Shown here one piece after another: positions 56,047 to 64,000 of a DNA stretch of 64,000 nucleotides. The stretch comes from Agrobacterium fabrum str. C58. Lineage in GTDB: Bacteria; Pseudomonadota; Alphaproteobacteria; Rhizobiales; Rhizobiaceae. A program made the translations under genes and the position numbers. Location of the stretch: positions 1,238,001-1,302,000 of the forward strand of contig NC_003062.2 in assembly GCF_000092025.1 (NCBI RefSeq). Reading direction: 5' to 3'. A model generated the notes under the pieces. That model did no database searches and was not told where the DNA came from. It was given only the letters and a program-made list of their open reading frames with translations. Position 1 is the first letter of the stretch. Each line of letters starts with the position of its first letter.

Positions 56047-58721
56047 TCTGCTGCCTTCTTGGTTTTGGCCGCTGCCTTCGGCTTGGCGGCCGCCTTGCTC
56101 TTGGTTGCCGCCTTGGCCTTGGTGGCTTTCGGCTTTGCCGCTGCCTCACCATCGGCCTTCTTAGCGGTGGTCTTCTTGGCCTTGGCGGGCTTGCCGCCGG
56201 TGCCGGTCTTGGCGATGCGCTCGGCGATCAGCACCAGCGACTCGTCCAGAGTCACTGAGGCCGGGTCCTGCCCCTTCGGAATGGTGGCATTGACCTTGCC
56301 CCAGTTGACGTAAGCGCCATAACGCCCGTCGCGGACGGTGATGGCACCGCCATCGGGATGGTCGCCCAGTTCTTTCAGCGCCGCCGGCGTGCCGCTGCGG
56401 CCCGGTCCCTTGGCTTGCTTTTCGGCAATGACGGTCACGGCGCGGTTGAGGCCGATCGAGAACACGTCTTCGATGCTTTCGAGGTTCGCATAGGAACCGT
56501 CATGCAGAAGGAAGGGTCCGTAACGGCCGAGACCGGCAGAGATCATTTTGCCAGTTTCCGGATGCTTGCCGATATCGCGCGGCAGGTTGATGAGCGCCAG
56601 CGCCTTTTCGTGGTCGATATCCTCAGGCTTCCAACCCTTGGGCAGCGATGAACGCTTGGCTTCCTTGCCGTCGCCGCGCTGGATATAGGGTCCGAAACGG
56701 CCGGAGCGAAGCGTGAGCTCCTCGCCGGTCATCGGATCGGCACCGAGTGCTTTCGGCTCGTTAGAGGCCGCAGCATCCGCTTCCGCACCATCGGAGGTGA
56801 GCTGGCGGGTGTAATTGCATTCCGGATAGTTGGAGCAACCGACGAAAGCGCCGTATTTGCCGAGCTTCAGCGAAAGATTGCCGGTGCCGCAAACCTGACA
56901 GATGCGCGGATCCGATCCATCCTCGCGCTTGGGGAAGACCAGCGGTGCCAGAACCTCGTTCAACGCGTCGAGCACGTTGGTGACGCGCAGTTCCTTGGTA
57001 TCTTCGATCTGCGCGAAGAAATCCTTCCAGAAATCGCGCAGCACCTGCTTCCAGTCCAGCTCGCCGGCGGAAATGCGGTCGAGCTTTTCTTCGAGTGCTG
57101 CGGTGAAATCGTATTCGACATATTTGGTGAAAAAGCTCTCCAGGAAAGCCGTCACCAGTCGTCCGCGTGAATGCGGGATAAGCTTGCGCTTGTCTATGAC
57201 GATATATTCGCGGTCGCTCAGCGTCTTCAGCGTCGCGGCATAGGTGGAAGGGCGGCCGATGCCGAGCTCTTCCATCTTCTTGATCAGCGAGGCTTCCGAA
57301 TAACGCGGCGGCGGTTCGGTGAAATGCTGGCTGGCATTGATCTTCTGCTTGGCGAGATTTTCGCGCGCATTGATCTGCGGCAGACGGCCTTCATCGTCAC
57401 CATCGTCGCTCTGCTCGCCATCTTCCTTCTGGTCGGTATAGGCGGCAATGAAGCCGTCGAACCGGATGACGGAACCGACGGCGCGCAGGCCGGCCTTTTC
57501 ACCGTTCTTGTCCGCGAGGATTTCGACCGTTGTTCGCTCGATCTCTGCGGACGCCATCTGGCTGGCAATACCGCGCTTCCAGATCAGGTCGTAAAGGCGC
57601 AGCTGGTCGGCATCGAGATAACGCTTCACCTGGTCCGGTGTGCGCGTGAAATCAGTCGGGCGGATCGCTTCGTGCGCTTCCTGGGCGTTCTTGGCCTTGG
57701 TGGAGTAGAAACGCGCCTTTTCCGGCACGTAACGCTCACCGAACTGCTCGCCGATGGCGAGGCGGGCGGCATCGATCGCCTCCGGTGCTATCTGTACGCC
57801 GTCGGTACGCATATAGGTGATAAGGCCGACGGTTTCTCCGCCGATATCGATGCCTTCATAAAGCTTCTGCGCCACCTGCATCGTCCGCGAGGCACCAAAG
57901 CCCATGCGCGAAGACGCAGCCTGCTGAAGCGTCGAGGTGGTGAAGGGCGGGCCGGGATTACGCTTGACGGGCTTCGCCTCGACCGTGTCGACAACATAGG
58001 TCGCGCCTTCCAGCAGCGCCTTCAGCCGGTTTGCATCTTCGCCGGTCTTGATCCCGCGGCTTTGCAGCCGCTTGCCGTCGGCCGAAACCAGCTTCGCCTC
58101 GAACTCGTCACCGCGCGGTGTCTTCAAAAGCGCGCTGATGTTCCAATATTCTTCGGAGACGAAACGCTCGATCTCGGATTCACGGTCGCAGACAAGACGC
58201 AGCGCAACCGACTGCACACGGCCGGCGGAACGCGCGCCCGGCAGCTTGCGCCACAGAACGGGAGAGAGGTTGAAACCGACGAGATAATCGAGTGCACGGC
58301 GGGCGAGATAGGCGTCGACCAGCGGCACGTCGATGTCGCGCGGGTTCGCCATGGCGTCCAGAACCGCCTTCTTGGTGATGGCGTTGAAGACCACGCGCTT
58401 CACCGGCTTGTCGCCGAGAACGCGCTTCTTCTTCAAAAGATCGAGAACGTGCCAGGAAATGGCCTCACCTTCGCGATCAGGGTCGGTTGCGAGAAAAAGG
58501 CCATCAGAGGATTTTACCGCATCGGCAATATCCTTCATGCGTTTGGCAGATGCGCTGTCGACTTCCCAGGACATTTCGAAATCCTGGTCGGGCAGCACCG
58601 ATCCGTCCTTGGCGGGAAGGTCTCTGACGTGACCAAAGGATGCAAGAACCTTATAGCCTGAACCAAGATACTTGTTGATCGTCTTGGCTTTGGCAGGAGA
58701 TTCTACGACAACGACATTCAT
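56043..58721 (-). CDS. topA: DNA topoisomerase I
   Basis: An 892-residue type IA topoisomerase that relaxes negative supercoils. MNVVVVESPAKAKTINKYLG opens the TOPRIM domain (ATDPDREGEAISWH), the active-site tyrosine is Y303 in GLITYMRTDG, and a zinc motif CQVCGTGNLSLKLGKYGAFVGCSNYPEC plus further Topo-C repeats follow. The last ~50 residues are a Lys/Ala-rich tail (KPKATKAKAATKSKAAAKPK), a DNA-binding feature seen in actinobacterial and alphaproteobacterial TopA. First gene of the leftward topA-rnr unit. Confidence 0.96.
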   Translation of the reverse strand: MNVVVVESPAKAKTINKYLGSGYKVLASFGHVRDLPAKDGSVLPDQDFEMSWEVDSASAKRMKDIADAVKSSDGLFLATDPDREGEAISWHVLDLLKKKRVLGDKPVKRVVFNAITKKAVLDAMANPRDIDVPLVDAYLARRALDYLVGFNLSPVLWRKLPGARSAGRVQSVALRLVCDRESEIERFVSEEYWNISALLKTPRGDEFEAKLVSADGKRLQSRGIKTGEDANRLKALLEGATYVVDTVEAKPVKRNPGPPFTTSTLQQAASSRMGFGASRTMQVAQKLYEGIDIGGETVGLITYMRTDGVQIAPEAIDAARLAIGEQFGERYVPEKARFYSTKAKNAQEAHEAIRPTDFTRTPDQVKRYLDADQLRLYDLIWKRGIASQMASAEIERTTVEILADKNGEKAGLRAVGSVIRFDGFIAAYTDQKEDGEQSDDGDDEGRLPQINARENLAKQKINASQHFTEPPPRYSEASLIKKMEELGIGRPSTYAATLKTLSDREYIVIDKRKLIPHSRGRLVTAFLESFFTKYVEYDFTAALEEKLDRISAGELDWKQVLRDFWKDFFAQIEDTKELRVTNVLDALNEVLAPLVFPKREDGSDPRICQVCGTGNLSLKLGKYGAFVGCSNYPECNYTRQLTSDGAEADAAASNEPKALGADPMTGEELTLRSGRFGPYIQRGDGKEAKRSSLPKGWKPEDIDHEKALALINLPRDIGKHPETGKMISAGLGRYGPFLLHDGSYANLESIEDVFSIGLNRAVTVIAEKQAKGPGRSGTPAALKELGDHPDGGAITVRDGRYGAYVNWGKVNATIPKGQDPASVTLDESLVLIAERIAKTGTGGKPAKAKKTTAKKADGEAAAKPKATKAKAATKSKAAAKPKAAAKTKKAAE

Positions 58722-58889
58722 ATTGTTCTTCTCTGGAACTGGTCCGTTAACGTGGCCCCGGTCGCGGCGCGGTGCCGCAATTGGCCTTCTTTATAATTCG
58801 ACATGGACAGGTAATGCCCGCGGGTCAAGAGGCAAGCCCGAATTTATCGCATCCAGGCGATTGCAACCTATGGATAATCTATCGTTGTA

Positions 58890-58917
58890 TTGCAATCTTT
58901 GGTAAATTGGTTATGAT
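58890..58917 (+). promoter_or_regulatory. Sigma70-type promoter
   Basis: TTGCAA (58890-58895), 16 bases, TATGAT (58912-58917), about 60 bases before the small gene at 58981 and facing away from topA. Confidence 0.5.
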
Positions 58918-58980
58918 GGGCAACATCATTTGAACAGACTTAATGCTTCCCGTTTCAGGCTGACTTTCCAGGATAAATAT

Positions 58981-59214
58981 ATGGTCCCGAACGCAACAAA
59001 CAATAATGCCGATAATGAAGGGACCAAAGAGAGCTTGGCTTACATTCGCCAGATGCTGGCGGAGCTGCGCCAGGTCGCCAGCCGCGAGGGCGCCGACATG
59101 CTATGTTACCTGATCGAGATGGCCTATGTCGAAGTCGGCGATATCCAGAGCGGGCGACGCAAACTGTCAATCCGCGACGAACAGCGAAACACGCCCCCCG
59201 GCATGCCGGTTTAG
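58981..59214 (+). CDS. Conserved small protein of rhizobia (77 aa)
   Basis: Begins MVPNATNNNADNEGTKESLA and continues YIRQMLAELRQVASREGADM, then LCYLIEMAYVEVGDIQSGRR. It is a helical, soluble protein of a kind I recognise from rhizobial genomes without a known function. AGGA 7 bases before the ATG decides the start; the frame is open 17 codons further upstream from a TTG. Its last 48 bases overlap the end of dprA on the other strand. Confidence 0.75.
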   Translation: MVPNATNNNADNEGTKESLAYIRQMLAELRQVASREGADMLCYLIEMAYVEVGDIQSGRRKLSIRDEQRNTPPGMPV

Positions 59215-60309
59215 ACGCCCGGCTATATCGAGCTCCAGCAGTACCAGATGAACCGCGGCCGCGGAAAAGCCCGTATGGCGGATGATGTCGTCAATCTCGA
59301 CGGGCGAGGGGCCGAGTGCGGAAGCGATGACGCTGCGCTCATCATCTCCGGGCGGTGACATTTCTTCGTCGGAGCGCGGTTCCTCGATCTTGCAGTCATA
59401 GGGCAATTGCGGCTCCATCAGTGGTCGCAGTGCTTCGAGAATATCGGCAGCGCCCGTGGTCAGCATGGCGCCTTCCTTGATCAGCCGGTTGGTACCTTCG
59501 CAGCGTGCATCGAGCGGGGAGCCGGGCACGGCAAAAACCAGACGACCCGCTTCGCCGGCAAGCCGCGCCGTAATCAGCGAACCCGAACGCTCTGCCGCCT
59601 CCACGATGACGACGCCGAGCGAAACGCCCGCGATCAACCGGTTGCGGCGCGGGAAATCGCGGGCGCGCGGTTCCCAGCCAAAGGGCATTTCGCTGATCGT
59701 CGCGCCGCCCTGATCGTATATGTCCTGCAAAAGCCCGAAATTTTCCTGCGGGTAGGGGCGGTCGAGACCGCCGGCCAGCATCGCCACCGTGCCGGTTGCA
59801 AGGCTTGCCCGGTGCGCGGCCGCATCGATGCCGCGCGCCAGTCCTGATGCGATTGAATAACCGGCACGCCCACAGTCGCGTGCCAGCATGGCGGCGAATT
59901 TCGCGCCGTTGATGGACGCGTTGCGCGAACCGACGATGCCGACGCAGGCTCTTGTCGCCGCATCCGCCGATCCCTTCATGGCGATCAGCGGCGGCGCGCC
60001 ATCCATCTGCCGCAGGGCAGGCGGATAATCCGGTTCGCCGATACCGATGAAACGCGCACCGAATTTTTCGGCCGTTTCGATTTCACCTTCCGCCTCCGAC
60101 GGCGTGGCGATCCGCAAGCGGCGCGAAGAGCCGCCGTGCTTTGAAAGCTCGGGCAGGGCATCCAGCGCCTTTTCGGCGCTGCCGAAATGATTGATGAGTT
60201 CGCGGAAGGTAACGGGGCCGATATTGTCGCTGCGAATGAGCCTCAGCCATGCGACCCGCTGCCGCGCGGAAAGCTCTATGCCCTGCCGTGTCGTTTCCTC
60301 ATGCGGCAT
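59167..60309 (-). CDS. dprA: DNA-processing protein DprA
   Basis: A 380-residue protein that loads RecA on single-stranded DNA taken up in transformation. The N-terminal SAM/HhH segment (WLRLIRSDNIGPVTFRELINHFGSAEKALDALPEL) precedes the Rossmann core with CVGIVGSRNASINGAKFAAMLARDCGRAGYSIASGLARGIDAAAH, GGLDRPYPQEN and EAAERSGSLITARLAGEAGR, and a C-terminal winged helix (IDDIIRHTGFSAAAVHLVLLELDIAG). All parts are intact. It lies 21 bases downstream of plsY. Confidence 0.93.
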   Translation of the reverse strand: MPHEETTRQGIELSARQRVAWLRLIRSDNIGPVTFRELINHFGSAEKALDALPELSKHGGSSRRLRIATPSEAEGEIETAEKFGARFIGIGEPDYPPALRQMDGAPPLIAMKGSADAATRACVGIVGSRNASINGAKFAAMLARDCGRAGYSIASGLARGIDAAAHRASLATGTVAMLAGGLDRPYPQENFGLLQDIYDQGGATISEMPFGWEPRARDFPRRNRLIAGVSLGVVIVEAAERSGSLITARLAGEAGRLVFAVPGSPLDARCEGTNRLIKEGAMLTTGAADILEALRPLMEPQLPYDCKIEEPRSDEEMSPPGDDERSVIASALGPSPVEIDDIIRHTGFSAAAVHLVLLELDIAGRLNRHAGGRVSLFVAD

Positions 60310-60330
60310 GGCATATCCTCAAGATGGGGT

Positions 60331-60948
60331 TCAGCCCTTTTGACCGATCCTGCTTTCGGTGCCGGCCATAAGACGCCTGATATTTTCGCGATGTTTCCAC
60401 CAGGAAATCACGCTGAGCAGCGTCACCAGCATCGCCGTCTTTTCAGGTCCGAGCACCCAGAGCGCGACGGGAATGATCAGCATGGCCAGCAGCGCCGACA
60501 GCGAGGAGTAGCGGGTGATGAACGCGGTTGCGAGCCAGATCAGCGCGAAGGCCAGCATCATCAGCGGTGCCGCGCCAAGCAGGACGCCGATATAGACGGC
60601 GACGCCCTTGCCGCCCTTGAAGCCGAGCCACACCGGAAACAGGTGGCCGAGAAAGGCAAAGAAACCCGCGACCAGCGAGGCCTCGTAACCCCAGAGCGCA
60701 TTGGCGACCAGAACCGCCGCCGTGCCCTTGAGTGCGTCGAGGAGCAGGGTCGCGGCGGCGAGTTTCTTGTTGCCGGTGCGCAGCACATTGGTGGCGCCGA
60801 TATTGCCCGAACCGATCTTGCGCACGTCGCCCAGCCCCGCCATGCGGGTGAGGATGAGGCCGAAGGGGATGGAGCCAAGCAGATAGCCGATCAGCGCTGC
60901 CAGCGCGAGAAGGGCAGGCGCCGTCTGCCAGTCAGTCAAAGCACTCAT
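60331..60948 (-). CDS. plsY: Acyl-phosphate glycerol-3-phosphate acyltransferase
   Basis: A 205-residue inner-membrane enzyme that makes lysophosphatidic acid from acyl phosphate and glycerol-3-phosphate, the first step in phospholipid synthesis. [18 protein letters not shown], the [16 protein letters not shown] phosphate loop and the [23 protein letters not shown] loop are the three conserved PlsY motifs. Five membrane helices. Pairs with dprA downstream, a frequent order. Confidence 0.95.
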   Translation of the reverse strand: MSALTDWQTAPALLALAALIGYLLGSIPFGLILTRMAGLGDVRKIGSGNIGATNVLRTGNKKLAAATLLLDALKGTAAVLVANALWGYEASLVAGFFAFLGHLFPVWLGFKGGKGVAVYIGVLLGAAPLMMLAFALIWLATAFITRYSSLSALLAMLIIPVALWVLGPEKTAMLVTLLSVISWWKHRENIRRLMAGTESRIGQKG

Positions 60949-60996
60949 TGAAATGTCCCCTCTGTCGCGCCGTCCGCGTGATCTCTTGCCGTGATC

Positions 60997-62289
60997 TTAT
61001 GCCAAGGAATGAACGGCTTTGCCAGCCACATAAGTGGCCACAGCACGGCCGCTGAAGCGGGCATCCTCGAACGGCGTATTCTTGGATTTCGACACCAGTT
61101 GGTCGCGTGCCACGAGCCATGGCTCATCGAGATCGATCAGCGTGATATCGGCCTTCGCACCGGCTTTAAGCGTTCCAGCGTCGAGACCGAATATCTTCGC
61201 CGGGCGGGTGGAAAGCGCATCGATCAGCCGCATCAGCGGAACTTCGCCACTGTGGTAGAGGCGCAGCGCCGCCGCCAGCATGGTTTCCAGCCCCACCGCG
61301 CCGCTCGCCGCATCCGAAAACGGCAGGCGCTTGGTATCGACATCCTGCGGGTCATGCGAAGAAACTATGATATCGATCGTGCCGTCCTTCAGCGCCTCCA
61401 CCATCGCCTTGCGGTCGTCTTCGGCGCGCAGCGGCGGCGAGAGCTTAAAGAAGGTACGGTATTCGCCGATATCGTTTTCGTTGAGCGTCAGATGATTAAT
61501 GGAAATGCCACAAGTGGCTTTCACACCCCGCTGCCGGGCGATACGGATCGCCTCTGCCGATTCCGGTACGGAAATCTTGGCGGCGTGGTAGATCGCCTGC
61601 GTCAGGCCGGCAATGCGCAGGTCACGCTCCAGCGGAATGATCTCGGCTTCCTTCGGAACACCTGACAGCCCGAGCCAGCTTGCAAAAAGCCCCTCGTTCA
61701 TATCACCACCGCCGATATATTTATCGCGGGTCTCCAGCGCGATCACAGCCCCCAGTTCGCGGGCATAGGTCATGGCGCGGCGCAGCACCAGCGTGTCGGA
61801 AAGCGCCTTGCGGCCATTGGTGAAGGCCACCGCACCGGCTTCCTTCAACATGCCGAACTCGGTCATTTCCTCGCCGCGGAGGCCCTTGGTCAGGGCCGCT
61901 GCCGGGTGGACATTGACGATTGCCTTGTCGCGGGCCGTCTTCTTCACATATTCGACCAGCGCGATGTCATCGATTACAGGATCGGTGTCCGGCATCACGA
62001 TGATGCTGGTGACACCGCCGGCCGCTGCCGCGCGCGAGGCGGATTCGATGGTCTCGCGGTGTTCGCCGCCGGGTTCGCCGACAAAGACGCGGGCATCCAC
62101 CAGACCGGGAACGGCCACGATACCCGTGCAGTCGCGCACCGTCGCACCATCAGGCGCGCCTTGATTGTGCGCATCCTTGCCGGCGGCGAGAATGGTGCCA
62201 TCGGCTCCGATGACGATACTGCCGGTCTCATCCAGATTGCGGGAGGGGTCGACGATTCGGAGGTTCTTGAGAACGGTAACGGCACTCAT
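60997..62289 (-). CDS. pyrC: Dihydroorotase-like protein lacking the metal site (PyrC')
   Basis: A 430-residue amidohydrolase-fold protein overlapping pyrB by four bases. The hallmark GLVDxHxHLREPG is here [16 protein letters not shown]: both metal-binding histidines are replaced (R67, F69). The usual IxTDHAPH near the C-terminus reads [11 protein letters not shown], losing the catalytic Asp. It matches inactive PyrC' proteins of Pseudomonas, which assemble with PyrB aspartate carbamoyltransferase as a structural partner. A working dihydroorotase should be elsewhere in the genome. The name pyrC follows custom; function is inferred. Confidence 0.87.
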   Translation of the reverse strand: MSAVTVLKNLRIVDPSRNLDETGSIVIGADGTILAAGKDAHNQGAPDGATVRDCTGIVAVPGLVDARVFVGEPGGEHRETIESASRAAAAGGVTSIIVMPDTDPVIDDIALVEYVKKTARDKAIVNVHPAAALTKGLRGEEMTEFGMLKEAGAVAFTNGRKALSDTLVLRRAMTYARELGAVIALETRDKYIGGGDMNEGLFASWLGLSGVPKEAEIIPLERDLRIAGLTQAIYHAAKISVPESAEAIRIARQRGVKATCGISINHLTLNENDIGEYRTFFKLSPPLRAEDDRKAMVEALKDGTIDIIVSSHDPQDVDTKRLPFSDAASGAVGLETMLAAALRLYHSGEVPLMRLIDALSTRPAKIFGLDAGTLKAGAKADITLIDLDEPWLVARDQLVSKSKNTPFEDARFSGRAVATYVAGKAVHSLA

Positions 62290-63227
62290 ACGCGCTCACC
62301 CTGGTTTTGCGAGACAAGCAGGGTTTCCATGACGGCCATGCGCACGGCAACCCCCATTTCCACCTGGCTTTCGATGACGCTCTGCGGACCGTCCGCCACT
62401 TCGGAGGCGATTTCCACGCCACGGTTCATCGGACCGGGATGCATGACCAGCGCATCTTCCTTCGCCGCTTTCAGCTTTTCGGCGTCGAGACCGTAATAGT
62501 GGAAATATTCGCGCACCGAAGGCACGAAGGAGCCGGACATGCGCTCACGCTGCAGGCGCAGCATCATCACCACATCGGCATTCTTCAGCCCTTCCTTCAT
62601 GTCGTTGAAGACTTCCACGCTCATGTCGCGGATACCGGAGGGAAGAAGCGTGGCGGGGGCGACGACCCGCACGCGCGCACCCATCTGGTTGAGCAGAATG
62701 ATATTGGAGCGGGCGACGCGCGAATGCAGCACGTCACCGCAGATCGCCACCGTGATACCCGAAAGCTCGCCCTTGGCGCGGCGGATGGTCAGCGCATCCA
62801 GCAGCGCCTGTGTCGGGTGCTCATGCTGGCCGTCCCCGGCATTGACCACGGAGCAGGCGACCTTTTGTGCCAGCAGCGCTGCGGCACCTGCCGACGAATG
62901 GCGAACCACCAGCACATCCGGGCGCATGGCGTTCAGCGTCATCGCGGTATCGATCAGCGTTTCGCCCTTCTTCACCGAGGAATTGCCGACCGACATATTC
63001 ATCACGTCTGCGCCGAGGCGCTTTCCGGCCAGCTCGAAGGAGGATTGCGTGCGCGTCGAGGCTTCAAAGAACAGGTTGATCTGCGTCAGGCCTCGCAGCG
63101 TCGAGGTCTTTTTCTCGCGCTGACGGCTGATTTTCACCGCCTCGTCGGCTTTATCGAGAAGCAGGGTGATATCCTGATGGGAAAGCCCCTTGATGCCGAG
63201 GAGATGGCGATGGGGGAAGAAGACCAT
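62286..63227 (-). CDS. pyrB: Aspartate carbamoyltransferase catalytic subunit
   Basis: Makes carbamoyl aspartate from carbamoyl phosphate and aspartate, the committed step of pyrimidine synthesis. The 313-residue chain has [25 protein letters not shown] (carbamoyl-phosphate loop), the [14 protein letters not shown] motif and [17 protein letters not shown] lies 8 bases before the ATG at 63227; longer frames to 63380 are not conserved. It overlaps the PyrC' gene by ATGA, implying a PyrB-PyrC' complex, and has no pyrI regulatory subunit nearby. Confidence 0.95.
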   Translation of the reverse strand: MVFFPHRHLLGIKGLSHQDITLLLDKADEAVKISRQREKKTSTLRGLTQINLFFEASTRTQSSFELAGKRLGADVMNMSVGNSSVKKGETLIDTAMTLNAMRPDVLVVRHSSAGAAALLAQKVACSVVNAGDGQHEHPTQALLDALTIRRAKGELSGITVAICGDVLHSRVARSNIILLNQMGARVRVVAPATLLPSGIRDMSVEVFNDMKEGLKNADVVMMLRLQRERMSGSFVPSVREYFHYYGLDAEKLKAAKEDALVMHPGPMNRGVEIASEVADGPQSVIESQVEMGVAVRMAVMETLLVSQNQGERV

Positions 63228-63351
63228 GCGGTTTGCCTCCTGACGGGCGCCGCATTTTCCCGTGAAAATGCCCGGAACGCCCGAATGCTGATCCGTGCGC
63301 TCCATTCGCTGTGAACACGCCTCAGGAGTGCCGCGGAATTCGGTCCTGCGC

Positions 63352-63380
63352 TCTATAGAGATTGCAGGGTCGCGGGGCAA
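63352..63380 (-). promoter_or_regulatory. pyrB: pyrB promoter
   Basis: Read leftwards, TTGCCC (63380-63375), 17 bases, TATAGA (63357-63352). It gives a leader of about 118 bases before the pyrB ATG. Confidence 0.55.
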
Positions 63381-63457
63381 GCGCCTGCAACCGCTGAAAT
63401 GAAAACACGGTGCTGTTTCCTCAATCCGGCAAAGATGGTGTCCATCGTTCTGGACCG

Positions 63458-63889
63458 TCAGGCAATACCGTGTTCCTTCAGGAGCGCCTGCTCGTCACCC
63501 GATACCCAGCCGAAAACCTTCGGTTCGCCATCCAGTGTCTGAACGAAATAATGAACGTCGAAATCGATTGCGACATTCGATTGGCCTTTTCGGGTAAAGT
63601 TCGCTGTCCAGGACACATGCGCAATACAATGATGGTCATCGATGGCGGAAATGCGGATATCGCGGATACGTATTCCCTCCGTTCCTATGACCCGATAACG
63701 CTCATAAGCCTTCGTCATGGCCTCCTTGAGGTTGTCATCGTTTTTTCCGGTCATGACACCGGCTGGGGAAGCGGTGATGAAGTCGGATGCATAAAGGGAT
63801 CCGATCTCCTCCGCATTCATGTCACCTTTGAGAGATGTGTTGAAAAATCGTTCATATCGCTCGAAGAGCTTCTTCGCACTCGCCTCCAT
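63458..63889 (-). CDS. SnoaL/NTF2-like protein
   Basis: A 143-residue protein with the alpha+beta cone pattern of the SnoaL-like/ketosteroid-isomerase superfamily: N-terminal helix [35 protein letters not shown], a [18 protein letters not shown] helix and strands [23 protein letters not shown] and [24 protein letters not shown]. No catalytic residues typical of isomerases can be placed, so it may only bind a ligand. Its start (MEASAKK) is preceded by AGGAGGAAACC. It is transcribed leftwards towards pyrB. Confidence 0.72.
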   Translation of the reverse strand: MEASAKKLFERYERFFNTSLKGDMNAEEIGSLYASDFITASPAGVMTGKNDDNLKEAMTKAYERYRVIGTEGIRIRDIRISAIDDHHCIAHVSWTANFTRKGQSNVAIDFDVHYFVQTLDGEPKVFGWVSGDEQALLKEHGIA

Positions 63890-64000
63890 GGTTTCCTCCT
63901 GTGCAGGCTTTCAGCATGTGGCGAACCAAAAAAGCCTGTGGCAGGTTCCACATCAGGTGGTGGATTAAGCGGAATGCGCGCGATGGCACGCAAACAACCG
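63890..64000. other. Window end, nothing seen
   Basis: Probable promoter region of the SnoaL-like gene. A GTGGCAGGTTCCACATCAGG segment has weak dyad symmetry. No gene is visible before the window ends. Confidence 0.3.

Noticed and set aside
58726-58740. GTTC-N7-GAAC near the topA start
   Set aside because: The half-sites are inverted rather than direct repeats, so it does not fit the alphaproteobacterial LexA site.
1-64000. CRISPR array, insertion sequence, prophage or restriction/toxin cassette
   Set aside because: No regularly spaced repeats, transposase, integrase, or phage structural genes were seen anywhere in the window; the region is almost all core chromosome.

Overview
The window reads as chromosomal DNA of a Rhizobiaceae alphaproteobacterium, most like Agrobacterium/Rhizobium. 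The reasons are the GC-rich codon use, the gene orders clpP-clpX-lon-hupB, a full 14-subunit nuo operon, divK-pleD, topA-rnr and pyrB-pyrC', and promoters of the TTGAC-N16/17-TAGTT type. The species assignment is recognition from memory, not a database match.

Layout. 1-8.2 kb is mixed metabolic and accessory: a cut-off EamA transporter, two tiny ORFs before a CoA-binding protein, O-acetylhomoserine sulfhydrylase, a secreted protein, a cupin, a divergent ArsR/SDR pair with a likely operator, a cytochrome P450 and a membrane diguanylate cyclase. 8.2-13.9 kb is the protease and nucleoid block (clpP, clpX, lon, hupB), each gene ending in a clear terminator or preceded by a structured leader. 14.1-16.5 kb holds an exported phytase/esterase-like protein behind a PHO box. 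16.6-17.8 kb holds a 41-residue membrane protein, tRNA-Val and two tRNA-Asp genes. 18.2-34 kb is the complex I operon nuoABC-(GFA)-D-(secreted 86 aa)-EFGHIJKLMN, with two extra genes inserted, followed by birA, RNase J and a DUF1467 protein. 37-45 kb has proS, lolC/E, lolD, a 28-residue membrane peptide behind tandem SOS boxes, and dnaE. 45-50 kb has an L,D-transpeptidase, dinB, DUF3572, divK and pleD. After a ~0.86 kb non-coding, structured stretch, 51-59 kb is transcribed leftwards: topA-rnr-DUF983-nudix-MFS, then rpmG from its own promoter. 59-64 kb, also leftwards, has dprA, plsY, a catalytically dead-looking dihydroorotase, pyrB and a SnoaL-like protein.

How the genes fit together. The window is mostly housekeeping: proteostasis, respiratory complex I, DNA replication and topology, tRNA charging, lipoprotein export, cell-cycle signalling and pyrimidine synthesis. 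The strongest unusual signal is at 41.46-41.60 kb. Three GAAC half-sites at exact 11-bp spacing (two overlapping LexA operators of the alphaproteobacterial type) sit over the promoter of a 28-codon gene with a good ribosome binding site. The gene encodes a single-span membrane peptide just upstream of the replicative polymerase gene dnaE. This resembles in layout the SOS-induced division inhibitor SidA of Caulobacter. A second, weaker SOS-like site lies at the start of dinB. Other observations worth following are a near-perfect PHO box followed by a terminator with no gene between them (candidate phosphate-starvation small RNA near 37.2 kb), the metal-site-less dihydroorotase paired with pyrB, and paired hairpins near 50.6 kb.
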